From assembly GCA_025084515.1 (NCBI GenBank), contig JAJAGP010000242.1:80976-144975 (forward strand): 64,000 nt of DNA, read 5' to 3'. The notes under the pieces were generated by a model, which was not told the DNA's origin, did not search any database, and saw only the letters and a list, made by a program, of their open reading frames with translations. The position numbers were made by a program, and so were the translations under genes. Of this stretch, positions 24,961-49,763 are shown piece by piece. The DNA is from Ancistrus triradiatus (Eukaryota > Chordata > Actinopteri > Siluriformes > Loricariidae). Each line of letters opens with the position of its first letter. The first letter of the stretch is position 1.

Positions 24961-25445
24961 ACCCTACTGCAGGAATGGTATGTGCAAGGTGGAGCACAAG
25001 ACAGGGCAATGGACGCTCAAAAAAAGGGGGCAGAAACAGCTCATTAACTGCCGAACAACCAAACTCATCTCCAAGAGAGAGGAACAGTACAACATTGATC
25101 TATTATTGTCTAACAGTATTACGAGACAATTTCTGTGTAACTGGACAGATAAACATGGAAGACTCATGGCTCTGCCATAACAACATGCCACCCAACCTCA
25201 AATGCTTGGGTGCTCATCAAAGACAAGCAGTGCACTTCATAACATAACGCTCAAAGAGCACCAAAGGAGTGTGCACTTCAAAATCAGAAAATTACTCAGT
25301 TTGACTCTATCATTGTGAGGATTTTCATTTGACATAATATTACTGTAGCTAATTAATGCTACATCTACACCCATACCTAACACTACCCTTAACCTGAGTA
25401 AGTTAAAGCAAATCTTTTGGGTCTCTTGCTTTTTCAAAAGAAAGT
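24961..25445. other. No gene recognised
   Basis: Overlapping short frames on both strands (for example 24954-25247) have no recognisable content. It may be further LINE sequence. Confidence 0.4.
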
Positions 25446-25690
25446 TGCAGGTGGCAAGGTGGCTCAAGCAGTTAGTGCAGTCGCCTCACAGCTCCAGATA
25501 TTCCTGATTTGTTTCAGGCCTCGGACCCTGTGTAGAATTTGTCCTAACCATGTCCTTGTGGGTTTACTCTGGGTACTCTAGTATCCACCTATATTCCAAA
25601 GACATGGTTTAATTGGTCACTCTAACTTGGCCCAGTATGAATATGTCTGACTAGTATCGTTGTACCCTTGCTCCGGTCATGAATAGCTAT
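25446..25690 (+). mobile_element. tRNA-derived SINE (Mermaid-like)
   Basis: The head GTGGCAAGGTGGCTCAAGCA matches the fish SINE start GGCAxGGTGGCTCAGTGG. It is followed by CCTCACAGCTCC, then the body with GTGGGTTTACTCTGGGTACTC and TTAATTGGTCACTCTAACTTGG. An antisense piece of the same body lies at about 26,186-26,240. The family name is from memory. Confidence 0.6.
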
Positions 25691-26285
25691 TGATAGATAG
25701 ATGGATTAAACTTTATTGTCATTGATGCTGGTGTGACATTAAACAAACAAACAAAAGAAAGTTGCAGGTTTGGTTAAAAATCCATTTTAGTTATGGGAAC
25801 TAGTCAAATGTCTCCACAAGGTAAAAAGGACGAAAAAAAATACAAAACACAAATATATGGTAATTGGTTAACTGGAAAATTGTTAGTCAGGATGTGTGCT
25901 ACTGTCACATCATTTCAGTATCCAGCTCTGATGGTTAGCATGTCAAGTGATATAACTGGCAGGTGTTGTTTGCATAAGGAGTCATGGCAATGAATGTCAA
26001 TTCATTTGGTCTAATCTTTCTAATGAAGAGCTCTTTGAGAGAATTTCAAATGTCCTATTTGAAAGGTATGTGAATGAAACACATACAAGGAAGCTGTCTT
26101 TCATGGATTTGATTTGAGTTTTTTGTTGTTGTTTATTTAACATAGCATCAGCTTCCCAGGCTATTCACAACAGGAAAAAGGTTACATCAATACTAGTCAG
26201 ACACATTCATACTGGGGTAATTTCGAGTGACCAGTTAACCTAATGCATGTGTTACATTCAGTATAAGGCAGGGAGACAAAGATTG
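25691..26285. other. Spacer with an antisense SINE piece
   Basis: Bases 26,186-26,240 (ATACTAGTCAGACACATTCATACTGG...GAGTGACCAGTTAA) are the reverse complement of 25,612-25,660. The rest is unassigned. Confidence 0.6.
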
Positions 26286-26644
26286 ACGTAACAGTTAGTG
26301 TTTGTGTTTTATTAAGAGACATGGTGGAAAAACAACACACAGACAAGGTGGGGAAAAGTTTATTAAGAAAGTGTCGTAGTCAAAAACAGGCAAGGTCAAA
26401 ACCGATTAAACAGTCCAAAAAACCGAGTAAACAGATCCAGAGCGCAAACCAATTGGGAAAAACGAACAACAGACTTGTCAGGCATAGCAAAACAAGACTT
26501 CGCACAGAGGTGACCACAACCATGACTTAAACAGGCGTTAATAATGAGGAAGTCAACCGGAGATTACTACGCAGGCAATGGCGACCTCTGAAGGTGAGGA
26601 GAGGAAACAGCAGCCTCCAATGTGACATTAGTCCCTCCCTGACG
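26286..26644 (-). repeat. Putative 3' LTR of gypsy-2
   Basis: On the minus strand it begins near GTCAGGGAGGGACTAATGTC and ends CACTAACTGTTACG. Near the end it has the polyadenylation-like CTTAATAAACTTTTCCCC and a second AATAAA. It lies downstream of the protease remnant in the same orientation, with most of pol deleted between. No paired LTR was found, so the boundaries are approximate. Confidence 0.55.
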
Positions 26645-26957
26645 GGCGGTTCCCGATGCCCAAAACACTCTACATCCCCGTCTACTTCCCCGGGGTCTGG
26701 GGGTGGGTCTATCGGGATGGTCTTTGTGAAAGTCCGAAGTAAGAGAGAGATCTAAGATGTCCTCTAAGATGTAGGTAGAGGTTCTAACAACCCTGCCGGT
26801 AGATGTCTGGGGGTTTTCCGGATTCTGTGACGCTTCCATCTCCCAAGGGCCAGTCGTCGACAGCCTGGACTCTGAAAGGTGATGGCAGCTCCCTCAGCTG
26901 GATGTTGTATCTCGCTGCGAGCCCTGGGTCCATGAAGTTGCCGGCAGCCCCTGAATC
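26645..26957 (-). pseudogene. Gypsy-2 aspartic protease remnant
   Basis: The minus strand reads DSGAAGNFMDPGLAARYNIQ from 26957 leftward, a textbook gypsy protease active site (DSGA...NF), then [20 protein letters not shown]. It begins abruptly at the 3' end of the L2-like LINE. The matching gag and zinc knuckle in the same orientation lie on the far side of that LINE, at 31,140-33,094. RT, RNase H and integrase are missing before the LTR. Confidence 0.75.
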
Positions 26958-29900
26958 TATTATAATAATAATAATAATAATAATACATTTTATTTGTAAC
27001 GCACTTTACATTTGAACACAAATCCCAAAGTGCTACAATATGGAGAAACAATAAAACAATAATTTAGATTAGAAAAACTCACACATACAATAAAACAGCA
27101 ATATAAAATATTAACTATATGATTTTCTAAAAAGGTAAGTTTTAAGTCCCTTTTTAAAAGCATCAATCAATGCCCTGAGATAGTCCGGGAGAGCATTCCA
27201 CAGGCGTGGTGCGGCAGCCTCAAAGGCTCGGTCTCCCATTGTTTTGAGCCGTGTCCTGGGCTGAAGTAAACAGTGCTGCTGGCCAGACCGTGTTCTGGGT
27301 GAGGTATGTGGTGTGAGGAGATCAGTGAGATAGGTTGGGGCATCACCATGGAGACAGTGGTGGGTGTGCAGGAGAACCTTGTATTCTGTGCGGAGGTGAA
27401 CGGGGAGCCAGTGAAGGTTGTGAAGGATGGGGGTGATGTGCTCATGTTTCCGCACCCTCACCAAGACCCTGGCAGCGCAGTTTTGAACATACTGGAGCTT
27501 TCGAAGGCTCTTGCCAGGGATCCCGATGAGGAGTGCATTACAATAGTCCAATCTGGAGGAGACAAAAGCATGGACGAGCTTCTCTGCAGCTGGGAGGGAA
27601 AGTGAGGAGCGTAGTTTAGAAATATTACGTAAGTGGAAGAATGCTGTTTTGCAGATATGGTTGATGTGATTGTCAAATGAAAGGTTGGGATCAAACCTGA
27701 CCCCAAGGTTAATTAATCAACACAAGGAGAGAGGGGAATGCTGTGGCCCAAAAAGAGAAATTGACCTGATTAGAGAGGATTGAAGTTGATGGGAGGTGCC
27801 AATTTGAATGGCTTCTGTTTTTGAGCCATTCAGAGCTGCAAAAATTTCTGGGCTCATCCATGCCCCCATCTCTCCAGACAGGAGTTTAGGGCGGCTAATA
27901 ATAGCAGAGGGAGGGCAGGAGGGGATGATACCTTAAGGTAGAGTTGTGTGTCGTCAGCATAACAATGGAAAAAAAATCCATGCTTGTTGCTGACCGACAG
28001 CAGAGCCGAGGGGAAGCATTTTGTAAATTGTAAACAGGTAGGGCCGAGAACCACAGGACACAATGTGGGGGCAAGATTTAGCATTCCCATGACCACGTAC
28101 TCGGTCCTATCAGTTAAAATAGGAATAAAACCAGTGAAGGGGAAGTGTCAGTGATGCCAAATATGATGCTGTAGGCGGTGGGGTTTTGTTGTGTAGAAGA
28201 ATCTGATGATCGTAGTGTCAAACGTAGCAGAGAGGTCGAGAAGAATAAGGAGGGAAGTGGAACCGGAGTCAGAGGCCATCAAGGAGATCAAACTGGTGAC
28301 TCTAATTAAAGCTGTCCTCAGTGCTGTGGAATGGATGGAAACCAGATTGAAATTTCCTCATAAGAGATTATTGGATTTAAGTTTAAGATGATTATGAAGT
28401 TGAATAGAAACAACTCTTTCATCGGATTTTGAAAAACTGAATGGAAGATTTGAAAATGGGGTGGTAATTTTGAGAGGAGTTCAGGGTCAGAAGTAGGTTT
28501 TTTTAGAAGGGGTTTAATGAGAGCTGTTTGAGAGGAGGGTTAGGGACGGTTCCAGTTTCAAACGATAGATTGATTCTTTTGGTGAATGATATGACTAAGG
28601 TAAGAGGAAGCTAATCTTTGAGCAGGAGCTAAGAGCCGAGATTAATCTTTTGAGCAGAGGGGGAGGGAAGGGGGTCTAAAGGAACAGGTAGATGGTTTTA
28701 GAGGTGCATAATGATCTTCCTCGACCTCCGTCTGCGTTGTGAGAGAGAAAATGAGAAAGATGTTGTAGGTAAGTGTTTTGGGGGGGGGGTGTCTAAAAGT
28801 GGAACTGTACGTAGAAGAGAGATGGGAGCGGATGTTGTGATTTTTGAAGTGAAAAAAAATCAAGGAAAATTATTGCAGTTCCTTACTGTTGGCATGTTGA
28901 TGAGATTGAGTCCTGTTGATTTTAAGAAGGGTGTTTGATGGTAGAAAATAATTTTTGAGAATTACCCGAGTTATTTTTAAATAATTGTGGAGTAGTGTCC
29001 TGATCTGCTGAAGAAAGAGCTTTAGCATATGATCTCTGATGTTCCCGGTAGGCCAACTTATGAACCGTTAGCCAAGATGTTTTGTAGGTCCGCTACAGGG
29101 ACACGGCCAGACTTTTTCCATGGCCCTAAGATGGTTATTGAACCAAGGTGCTGAGCGGTTGAAAGTGACAGTTCGAGTTTTTTAGCGGAGCATGAGAATC
29201 CAAAATGGAGCCAAGGCTATTGTTGTAATACGTCCACAAGGTCGGGAGACTGACAATTCAGGCGGGAACGGAAAGAAGGTGAAGATCATGTTGGAAGGAG
29301 GTGGAGTCAATACTGTTGATGTTCCTGAAGGTTATCTGTCATTTTGGTTTGGCCAACTGGAGGATATTGGGATTTAACTGAAAATTGCCTGGTGATCCAG
29401 AGGCACCAAATGTCCCAACACCTGCCAGATCTATGATTTGAAATTGAATCTGTGATAACCAAGTCCAGTGTGTGACCTTTGTTATGTGGTTTGGTCCATT
29501 AACAATGTTGTTGTAATTGAGACAGTCCCGTAGTACTTGGTTGAAATCAGAAGCTTGTCAACAAGTGTGAGAGTCCATGTGTATGTTGAAAATCTCCCAT
29601 TATCCGAATATTTGAGTGAAAAGTACAGAGTGTGAAATGAGAAAATTGTAAATGTCCCAAAGTGAAAGATGGCTGAGGTTTAGGGGGACGATAAAATAAG
29701 AGCTATTTGCAACAGGAAAAGGGCACTTGCATTTTAAAACATGCTTTCAAATGAGCTAACAAGATGGAACAGATATGATTAAAAATTCAATGTTGCTGCG
29801 ATATAGAAACAGCAAGGCCCGTCACGGCCAGTTGTCCTGGCTTTCTCTAGGTAAGGAAAATACCAGGGGGGGGCATCCAAGCCTATTAAGGGCAAGATAT

Positions 29901-31130
29901 ACCCCAGGCTGTTGCCATGTCTCAATAAGGCACATAATGTCCAACCCCTTATCCTGAATATGGCCATGGATGAGCCCGGCTTTATTGGATAGTGACTGAA
30001 CGTTTAATTGTTCAAGTGTGATGAAATTTTTTGAGTCCAATTTATTTACTAGGGAGTTTTTCCTTGCCACTGTCGCCCTAGGCTTGCTCAATTTGGGATT
30101 GGACGTAGTTATTAGGAGATAATCTAAACTTGTAAAGTTGCTTTGAGACAATGCTCCATTGTAAAAAAGCGCTATATAAATAAATCTGACTTGACTTGAC
30201 TTGAATTTATTGGGCGAAGAATACTGAAATCCACTCCGGGTTTTGTGGCACTCCCGCATTTCCCAGCAATATCTGTATCCCGTCTGGCTGTGCTCTGATG
30301 ACGTTGCTGGTAGTGACGCAGGTCTTGTGCGACTGGACGCGCAGCAGACCAAAGGGACATGATGGTCCGATCCCCGATGGATATAGCGAGGTCTACACGG
30401 TAAATCCACTGGTAGTGATAGTGGGGAATCACCATCGCGTCGCCGCCACGTCTGCATGGAGATATCGGTCGGCATGATGTTGAGTAGAGCCGTGTTAGCA
30501 CTGGTGCTAGTTGTTGTTAGCATATTCCCCAGTGAGCAACGACCGATAATGGCTTGAAAGGCTAATAGGATGATCCACAGCCTAAACAGGGATGACAGAC
30601 TATGTATACACATCCAGTCGAGTGTGGAAATGACGGGATGTTTGTGGAAACGGATAAATGAACGTTGCAGAGACACCGGAGCCGCGGCTAGCAACAGCGT
30701 TAGCTCCACTTGCCCAGGCCAGGGGCTGTCAGGCTTCCTAGCCCCCTGCGAAGAACAGCTTTTGGAGATTATATGACAAAAAAATCTCCAAGGCACAAAA
30801 TCGCCGCTGTGCAGCCAACAGTGAGCCAATAGGTTCCCGGACAAGCCGTTCTGACTATGCCAGATCAGTCCAGGTAGGTGCTGAGTCCCAGATAACAATA
30901 ATAATCGCAAACTTGACAACGTGTTATAAATCATACTCACTGTAGTATTAGCTGGCAGTAAGCTAAATCCATAGATTTGACGGATTAGCAGAGAATTTGA
31001 CGGATTAGCAGAGAAGCGGCGAACAATCAGCGCCAGCGTCCTCTCTGTCCCAAAAATCCTACAAGAATGTGAGGAATATGAAGAATGTATTAATGCTAAC
31101 AAAGAAAATTCTTCTGACAACAGGGAAATA
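26958..31130 (-). mobile_element. L2-like LINE, near full length, degenerate
   Basis: The minus strand shows LINE ORF2 in order. The 5' part has the PRYIHRGSDHHV block (near 30,400). The AP-endonuclease start reads LNVQSLSNKAGLIHGHI and DIMCLIETWQQP (about 29,990-29,890). The reverse transcriptase catalytic block is FFFHCYADDTQLYLKV (near 27,970). The carboxyl region is a continuous 146-codon frame from LDYCNALLIGIPGKSLRKLQ to the stop at 27,111. A 3' UTR follows, ending in (TAT)n at about 26,960-26,985. Many stops and frameshifts lie between blocks. It splits a gypsy element, and a short plus-strand repeat is inserted in it. Confidence 0.8.
30045..30206 (+). mobile_element. Short retroposon tail nested in the LINE
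   Basis: Plus-strand AGGGAGTTTTTCCTTGCCAC...GGCTTGCTCAATTTGGGAT, then AAAAAAGCGCTATATAAATAAA and a (TTGAC)n tail. The same sequence occurs at 55,815-55,905. It interrupts the minus-strand LINE frame just upstream of the endonuclease start. Confidence 0.65.
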
Positions 31131-31534
31131 ACAACGTCTAGACAGAAACTGGAAGCATGGAGAGGATGAGGTACGGGGCAGAGCTAGGACATTTAGTGCA
31201 GGTAGCAAGCATATGACCCGCCAGGCTGCAGTAGTAACAGAGTTTCTCCCTGATACGGCACTGGCACTCCTTGGGACTCAGTTTAATTCACCCGACGTCC
31301 ATGAGGTCAGCTTCTGGAACATCATCGAAGGAATGAGATTCCCTGGCGACCTGCGGATTGTGGAGGCGTTTATCACCTAGGTCAATGGCAGTCTGAATAA
31401 ACTGGTGGAAAGAGGCAGAGTGGCCACGGCAAGCCAGCTCATCCTGTAGGTCCTGTCTCAGCCCTCTTAGAAATAATGTGCGAAGAGCCGGCTCATGGCG
31501 CAGGGATCGGGACCAACAATAGCGCTGCGTTAGG

Positions 31535-31760
31535 AATCGGTCTGGTGGGGACCGTGGCGCAGGGGGATCGGGACCGAACGATCGCGGCTCAGGGAACGGT
31601 CTGGGTGACCGTGGCACGGGGATCAGGACCAATGATCATGGCACAAGAATTGGTCTTAGTGAGCGTGTCGCGGGGATTGGGGCCAACGATCGCGGCGCAG
31701 GGACCGGTCTGGGTGACCGTGGCGCAGGGATCGGGACCAATGATCCGCAGCACAGGATGC
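31535..31760 (-). repeat. 54-bp coding-phase tandem repeat
   Basis: The plus-strand landmark GGTCT recurs at 31,539, 31,598, 31,652 and 31,706, giving spacings of 59, 54 and 54. On the minus strand the unit is 18 residues, for example TKTNSCAMIIGPDPRATV. It lies inside the gypsy-2 gag remnant. Confidence 0.75.
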
Positions 31761-31769
31761 CCAGGCATG

Positions 31770-32480
31770 GAGCTTAAGTGCTCAGATGCGGGGCTTAAGG
31801 GCGCGGCAAGCTTGGGAATGGAACTTAACTGGTCAGGTTCGGAGCTGGGTGGAGCTGAATGCTCAATCATAGAGCTTATGGGCATGGCATGCTCGAGTAC
31901 GGGGCTGGGCGGCGCTAAATGCCAAGCATGGAGCTTACGAGCTCAGATGCAGAGCTTACAAGCACGGTGCCCTCTAGTACAAGGCTAGGTGGCACTAAAT
32001 GCTCAGGCATGGATCTTACGAGCTCAGATGTGGAGTTTACAGGTGCAGCGTGCTCTAGTATGAGGCTAGGCAGCGCTAAAGGCTCAGGCGTGGAGCTTAT
32101 GAGCTCAGGTGCAGAGCTTACGAGCGCGGCGAGCCCAGGCTCAGGGCAAGGAAGCGCTTAAATGCTCACATTCAGAGCTTATGGCCATGGCGTGCTCTTG
32201 AATGGGCCTAGGCAGCGCGAAAATGCCCAAGCATAGAGCTTACGAGCTCAGATGTGGAGCTTATGGACGTGGCGAGCTCTTGTACAGAGCTAGGGGGCGC
32301 TAACTGCTCAGGCACGGGGTCAAACTGCCCAGGTGCGGAGCTTACAAGCGTGGCAAGCCCAGGTTCAGAGCTAGGGGGCACTAAATGCTCAATTTCAGGG
32401 CTTATGGGCGCAGCGTGCTCTTGAACGGGGCTAGGTGGCGCTAAACGCTCAAGCATCGAGCTTACGATGCGACCCTGATG
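31770..32480 (-). repeat. 81-bp tandem repeat, coding phase in part
   Basis: The plus-strand landmark GAGCTTAC/GATCTTAC recurs at 31,931, 32,012 and 32,093, exactly 81 apart. Less regular copies extend to about 32,460. On the minus strand the unit encodes 27-residue repeats of the type EHLxPPSSxxExAxxISS. Units also share the submotif GAGCTCAGATG. Confidence 0.75.
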
Positions 32481-33224
32481 GGTGGCAAATTCAGGCACGA
32501 GGCTGAGCATCAATAGCTGCTTGAGTACCAAGCTGGCATGCTCAGAAATGGCACTAATAAGCGTGGCATGCTCGAGTGCGGCGTCAGGGGGCGCCATAGC
32601 GCACAGCTGCTCTATGGCAGCAGCAAGGGTCAAGATCTGCTCAAGCAATCTGGGCAGACTCGAGGCAGGCTGGACCTCAGTGACCTTGATGGACATCTCC
32701 CTGGACCTATGAAGTCAAAATTCGACCTCAATGGCCAGGTTGTATAGCTCAGTTATTGAGGAAGGTGGATCAAGCAGAGTAGCTCATCCTGCACTTCCTC
32801 ATTGAGTGCAAGTGAAAAGAGGTCCATCAGGGCCCGGTCATTGAACCCAGAAGTGACGGCCATGGCATTAAATTCTCCCATGAACTGTAACGCCGACCTG
32901 GGACCTTGTCTGAGTTCAAAGATCCCAGGGGGTTTAGGAGAGTTGGCCTGTGGACAAGGGACCATCTCACTGGGAGGGATGGGAGCATAAGCGGGGTCAA
33001 CGAGTGATGAGGGCACAGGCTCAGCACGGCACGCAGCGTCAGGTGGTGCGAGGAGGAAGCCGCCAGGAGCGGTGGCTGTTAGAAAACAAAGCAAAAAGGC
33101 TCACCCTAGGCTGAAACTACTTCCCTGGCAATTTTACCTCACGTCTCCCGGCGCTACCCTTGGAGAGCCCAGTCCATCCTCTCTCCTTAACAAAGAAAAA
33201 TAAAACAAACTAATGTCTTGATGC

Positions 33225-33900
33225 ATGCTCAATGATCCAGGTAAGAAAATCCCAGAAGTTGAATCTGTTCATCTAGACATAGATTTTGTTGGAGAAAGGC
33301 TTCGTCACTCATCTAAGTGACTTCTTTAGTCTCAGCAGTTGGAAAACCTTCCCAGTCTTATATACAGCACCTTTGCATAACAATGGGACCAGTGATCAGT
33401 TTAATATGCAGATTGACATAGCCATTAACGACAATGGCCACGTGTGCCATTCACACATGATTGGGGAAGGGCTGCAATGGCTCCATTGTAAGATGGTGAG
33501 AGGTATACTTTGAGGCCCCCTCCCCTTCTCCCCTTTTTACAAAAATGGCTTCTTTTACTCTGGTTCAAACCATCGTTCCTCCCCATCAAGGATCTGCACG
33601 TCTTCATCCTTGAAAGAGTGGCCACTGGCCTGTAGGTGGGTGTAAACTGCAGAGTCCTGACCTGATGAGGTAGCTCTTCTATGTTGTGCCATCCTTTTCG
33701 CCAGTGGCTGTTTGGTTTCCCCGATGTACAATTCCTGGCAATTCTCCCAGCACTTAACAGCGTACACTACATTACTCTGTTTGTGCTGGGGGACCCGATC
33801 CTTGGGGTGGACCAGTTTCTGGCGTAGCGTGTTTTGGGGTTTGAAAGCCACTGAGATGCGGTGTTTGGCAAAGATGCGTCTCAATTGTTCAGATGTTCCT
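33225..33900 (-). pseudogene. Penelope-like element, GIY-YIG endonuclease remnant
   Basis: The minus strand reads FAKHRISVAFKPQNTLRQKL, then SNVVYAVKCWENCQELYIGE, TKQPLAKRMAQHRRATSSGQ, AVYTHLQASGHSFKDEDVQI and LDGEERWFEPE. This is the linker plus GIY-YIG nuclease (VVYAV...LYIGET) of Penelope-like retroelements. A frame change near 33,555 leads to the conserved C-terminal block GGGLKVYLSPSYN. The 5' side is lost in the assembly gap. The 3' flank carries GGCTTCGTCACTCATCTAAG, typical of these elements. Confidence 0.8.
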
Positions 33901-34000
33901 NNNNNNNNNNNNNNNNNNNNNNNNNNNNNNNNNNNNNNNNNNNNNNNNNNNNNNNNNNNNNNNNNNNNNNNNNNNNNNNNNNNNNNNNNNNNNNNNNNNN
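33901..34000. other. Assembly gap (100 N)
   Basis: Exactly 100 N bases, the usual placeholder for a gap of unknown length. It separates a truncated Penelope-like element from a truncated Tc1, so repeats probably caused it. Confidence 0.99.
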
Positions 34001-34921
34001 CACTGAACAACAATGGTGTGCATGGCAGGGTTGCAAGGAGAAAGCCATTGCTGTCCAAAAAGAACATTGCTGCTCATCTGCAGTTTGCTAAAGATCACAG
34101 GGACAAGCCAGAAGGCTATTGGAAGAATGTTTTGTGGACGAATGAGACCAACATGGAACATTTTGATTTAAAAGAAAAGCGCTATGTTTGGAGAAAGGAA
34201 AACACTGCATTCCAGCATAAGAACCTTATCCCATCTGTGAAACATGGTGGTGTTAGTATCTTGGTTTGGGCCTGTTTTGCTGCATCTGGGCAGGACGGCT
34301 TGGCATCATTGATGGGACAATGAATTCTGAATGATATCAGAGATTTCTAATGGAAAATGTCAGGACATCTGTCCATGAACTGAATCTCAAGAGAAGGTGG
34401 GTCATGCAGCAAGACAACGACCCTAAGCACACAAGTCTTAAAAAAAAAAAATGGTTAAAAAAGAATAAAGTTCATGTTTTGGAATGACCAAGTCAAAGTC
34501 CTGACCTTAATCCAAAGGAAATGTTGTGGAAGGACCTGAAGTGAGCAGTTAATGTGAGGAAACCCACCAACATCCCAGAGCTGAAGCTGTTCTGTACGGA
34601 GGAATTGGTTAAAATTCCTCCAAGCCGGTGTGCAGGACTGATCAACAGGAAATGTTTAGCTGCAGTTATTGCTGCACAGGGGGGTCACACCAGATACTGA
34701 AAGCAAAGGTTCACATACTTTTGCCACTCACTAATATGTAATATTGGATCATTTTCCTCAATAAATAAATGACAAAGTATAATATTTTTGTCTCGTTTGT
34801 TTAACTGGGTTCTCTTTATCTACTTTTAGGACTTTTGTTCAAATCTGATGATGTTTTGGGTCATATTTATGCAGAAATATATAAAATTCTAAAGGGTTCT
34901 CCTTTCTTTCAAGAACCACTG
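34001..34921 (+). mobile_element. Tc1 family-1 copy E, 5' side lost in the gap
   Basis: The transposase resumes at LNNNGVHGRVARRKPLLSKK, continues through WKNVLWTNETNMEHFDLKEK (first Asp replaced by Asn) and ends with a degraded 3' terminal repeat (AAGAACCACTG at 34,921). A poly-A-like slip (34,438-34,451) disrupts the segment after DNDPKHTS. Confidence 0.85.
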
Positions 34922-34924
34922 TAA

Positions 34925-35400
34925 ATGTGACCTAAAACATCACACAAGTCCTAAAAGTAGATAAAGAGAACCCATTTAAACGCTAAAATATACAGGTAGT
35001 CCTCAATTTACGATGGAGATGCGTTCCGATAAATCTGTCATAAGATGAATTTATTGTAAAACAAAGAAGTTTAATATACTGTATATATCGTAGCGTAGCC
35101 TATGTTGAACATGCTTACAACTAGGGATGCACTGATCTGACCTTTTCAGTTGCTACACCGACGCATAAACTTTGTATATCGATCTGATATCATTGTTAAA
35201 TTAATATACCATACACCTACAACATTGTATGTTGCATATTGCAGTTCTGACACCACCAATTGTAAGATTTGTTTTTGAGATGTTGCACATTGCCATCAAA
35301 CTTGTTGGTGTAGCTGATGTGTCATAGCATGTTTCACAGAAGTAAAGTGATTGCTTCCATGGATTGGCTTAATTTTCCGATATATGATTCAGCTAATTTT
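34925..35400. mobile_element. Tc1 scrap, pogo/Tigger-like end and possible hAT end
   Basis: 34,925-34,985 is a Tc1 family-1 left-arm piece. ACAGGTAGTCCTCAATTTACGATGGAGATG starts at about 34,994 and resembles a Tigger-type end. CTAGGGATGCACTGATCTGA at about 35,124 resembles the start of hAT-type miniature elements. No opposite ends were found. Confidence 0.45.
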
Positions 35401-35654
35401 TGTAAATATTGGGACAGAAATAGCCCTAAATGGCTAGGGAAAGAGTAAGGATAAGGTCCTCAGAATCGAGAAAAGTCAGTCGACATCTTGTTAAAGCTTT
35501 GACTTGGTGTGTGTTTCCCCACCCTGCCAGGTAAGCAACTAAAGTAAATCTAAAAAAAAAAAAAGTGAAAGTGACTGGAATTCAAACCACTTCAAACCAG
35601 AGCAGGTTTTGGAGAAAGTTGTTTGTTTGATCTAATGACTGTCTCTGGGTTTAG

Positions 35655-49532
<13,878 letters not shown>

Positions 49533-49724
49533 TTGTCCTGCTGGGTTTGTCCATCACATTGCAGCCCAACCCCCAGCCATGAGTTCAACCAATCCCAACA
49601 CCAGCAACCTCTGTCCCGGAGCACCCCGGGTCCTTCCGGCTGCTTCGACTGACCGTTTCAGACATGTCAAGCTTCCTGTAGATGGGGCACCAGTGTGCGT
49701 GGGTGCAACAGGCATCCTGCAAGA

Positions 49725-49727
<3 letters not shown>

Positions 49728-49761
<34 letters not shown>
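49728..49761. repeat. (GT)n microsatellite, probable stk24 3' UTR
   Basis: About 17 GT units roughly 200 bases after the stk24 stop codon. Confidence 0.95.

Positions 49762-49763
<2 letters not shown>

Larger units (their letters stand above)
31140..33094 (-). pseudogene. Gypsy-2 gag region with tandem-repeat insert
   Basis: The minus strand starts with a gag-like block (33094-32753) containing FNDRALMDLFSLALNEEVQD. MSIKVTEVQPASSLPRLLEQ (32696) and a long repeat-rich stretch follow, then a second gag block (31632-31288) with TLFLRGLRQDLQDELACRGH. Near 31,235-31,190 an intact zinc knuckle CYYCSLAGHMLATC fits C-x2-C-x4-H-x4-C. A stop precedes the knuckle and frames shift elsewhere. The gag identity comes from the FLRGLRxxLQDEL-type block and the knuckle. 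The continuation into protease is displaced to 26,957 by a LINE. Confidence 0.7.

Noticed and set aside
29822..31120. A 432-codon minus-strand open frame as a host gene
   Set aside because: It contains LINE blocks (PRYIHRGS, LNVQSLSNK, LIETWQQP) and runs through an inserted antisense retroposon tail, so it is a chance-open part of a decayed L2-like element.
31476..31988. A 170-codon plus-strand frame over the 54/81-bp repeats
   Set aside because: The flanking gag blocks and zinc knuckle are on the minus strand; the plus-strand frame exists because the repeat periods are multiples of three.
33712..34323. Open frames of 170-203 codons around 33.9 kb
   Set aside because: They read through 100 N bases and join a Penelope-like relic to a Tc1 relic; the frame across the gap is meaningless.
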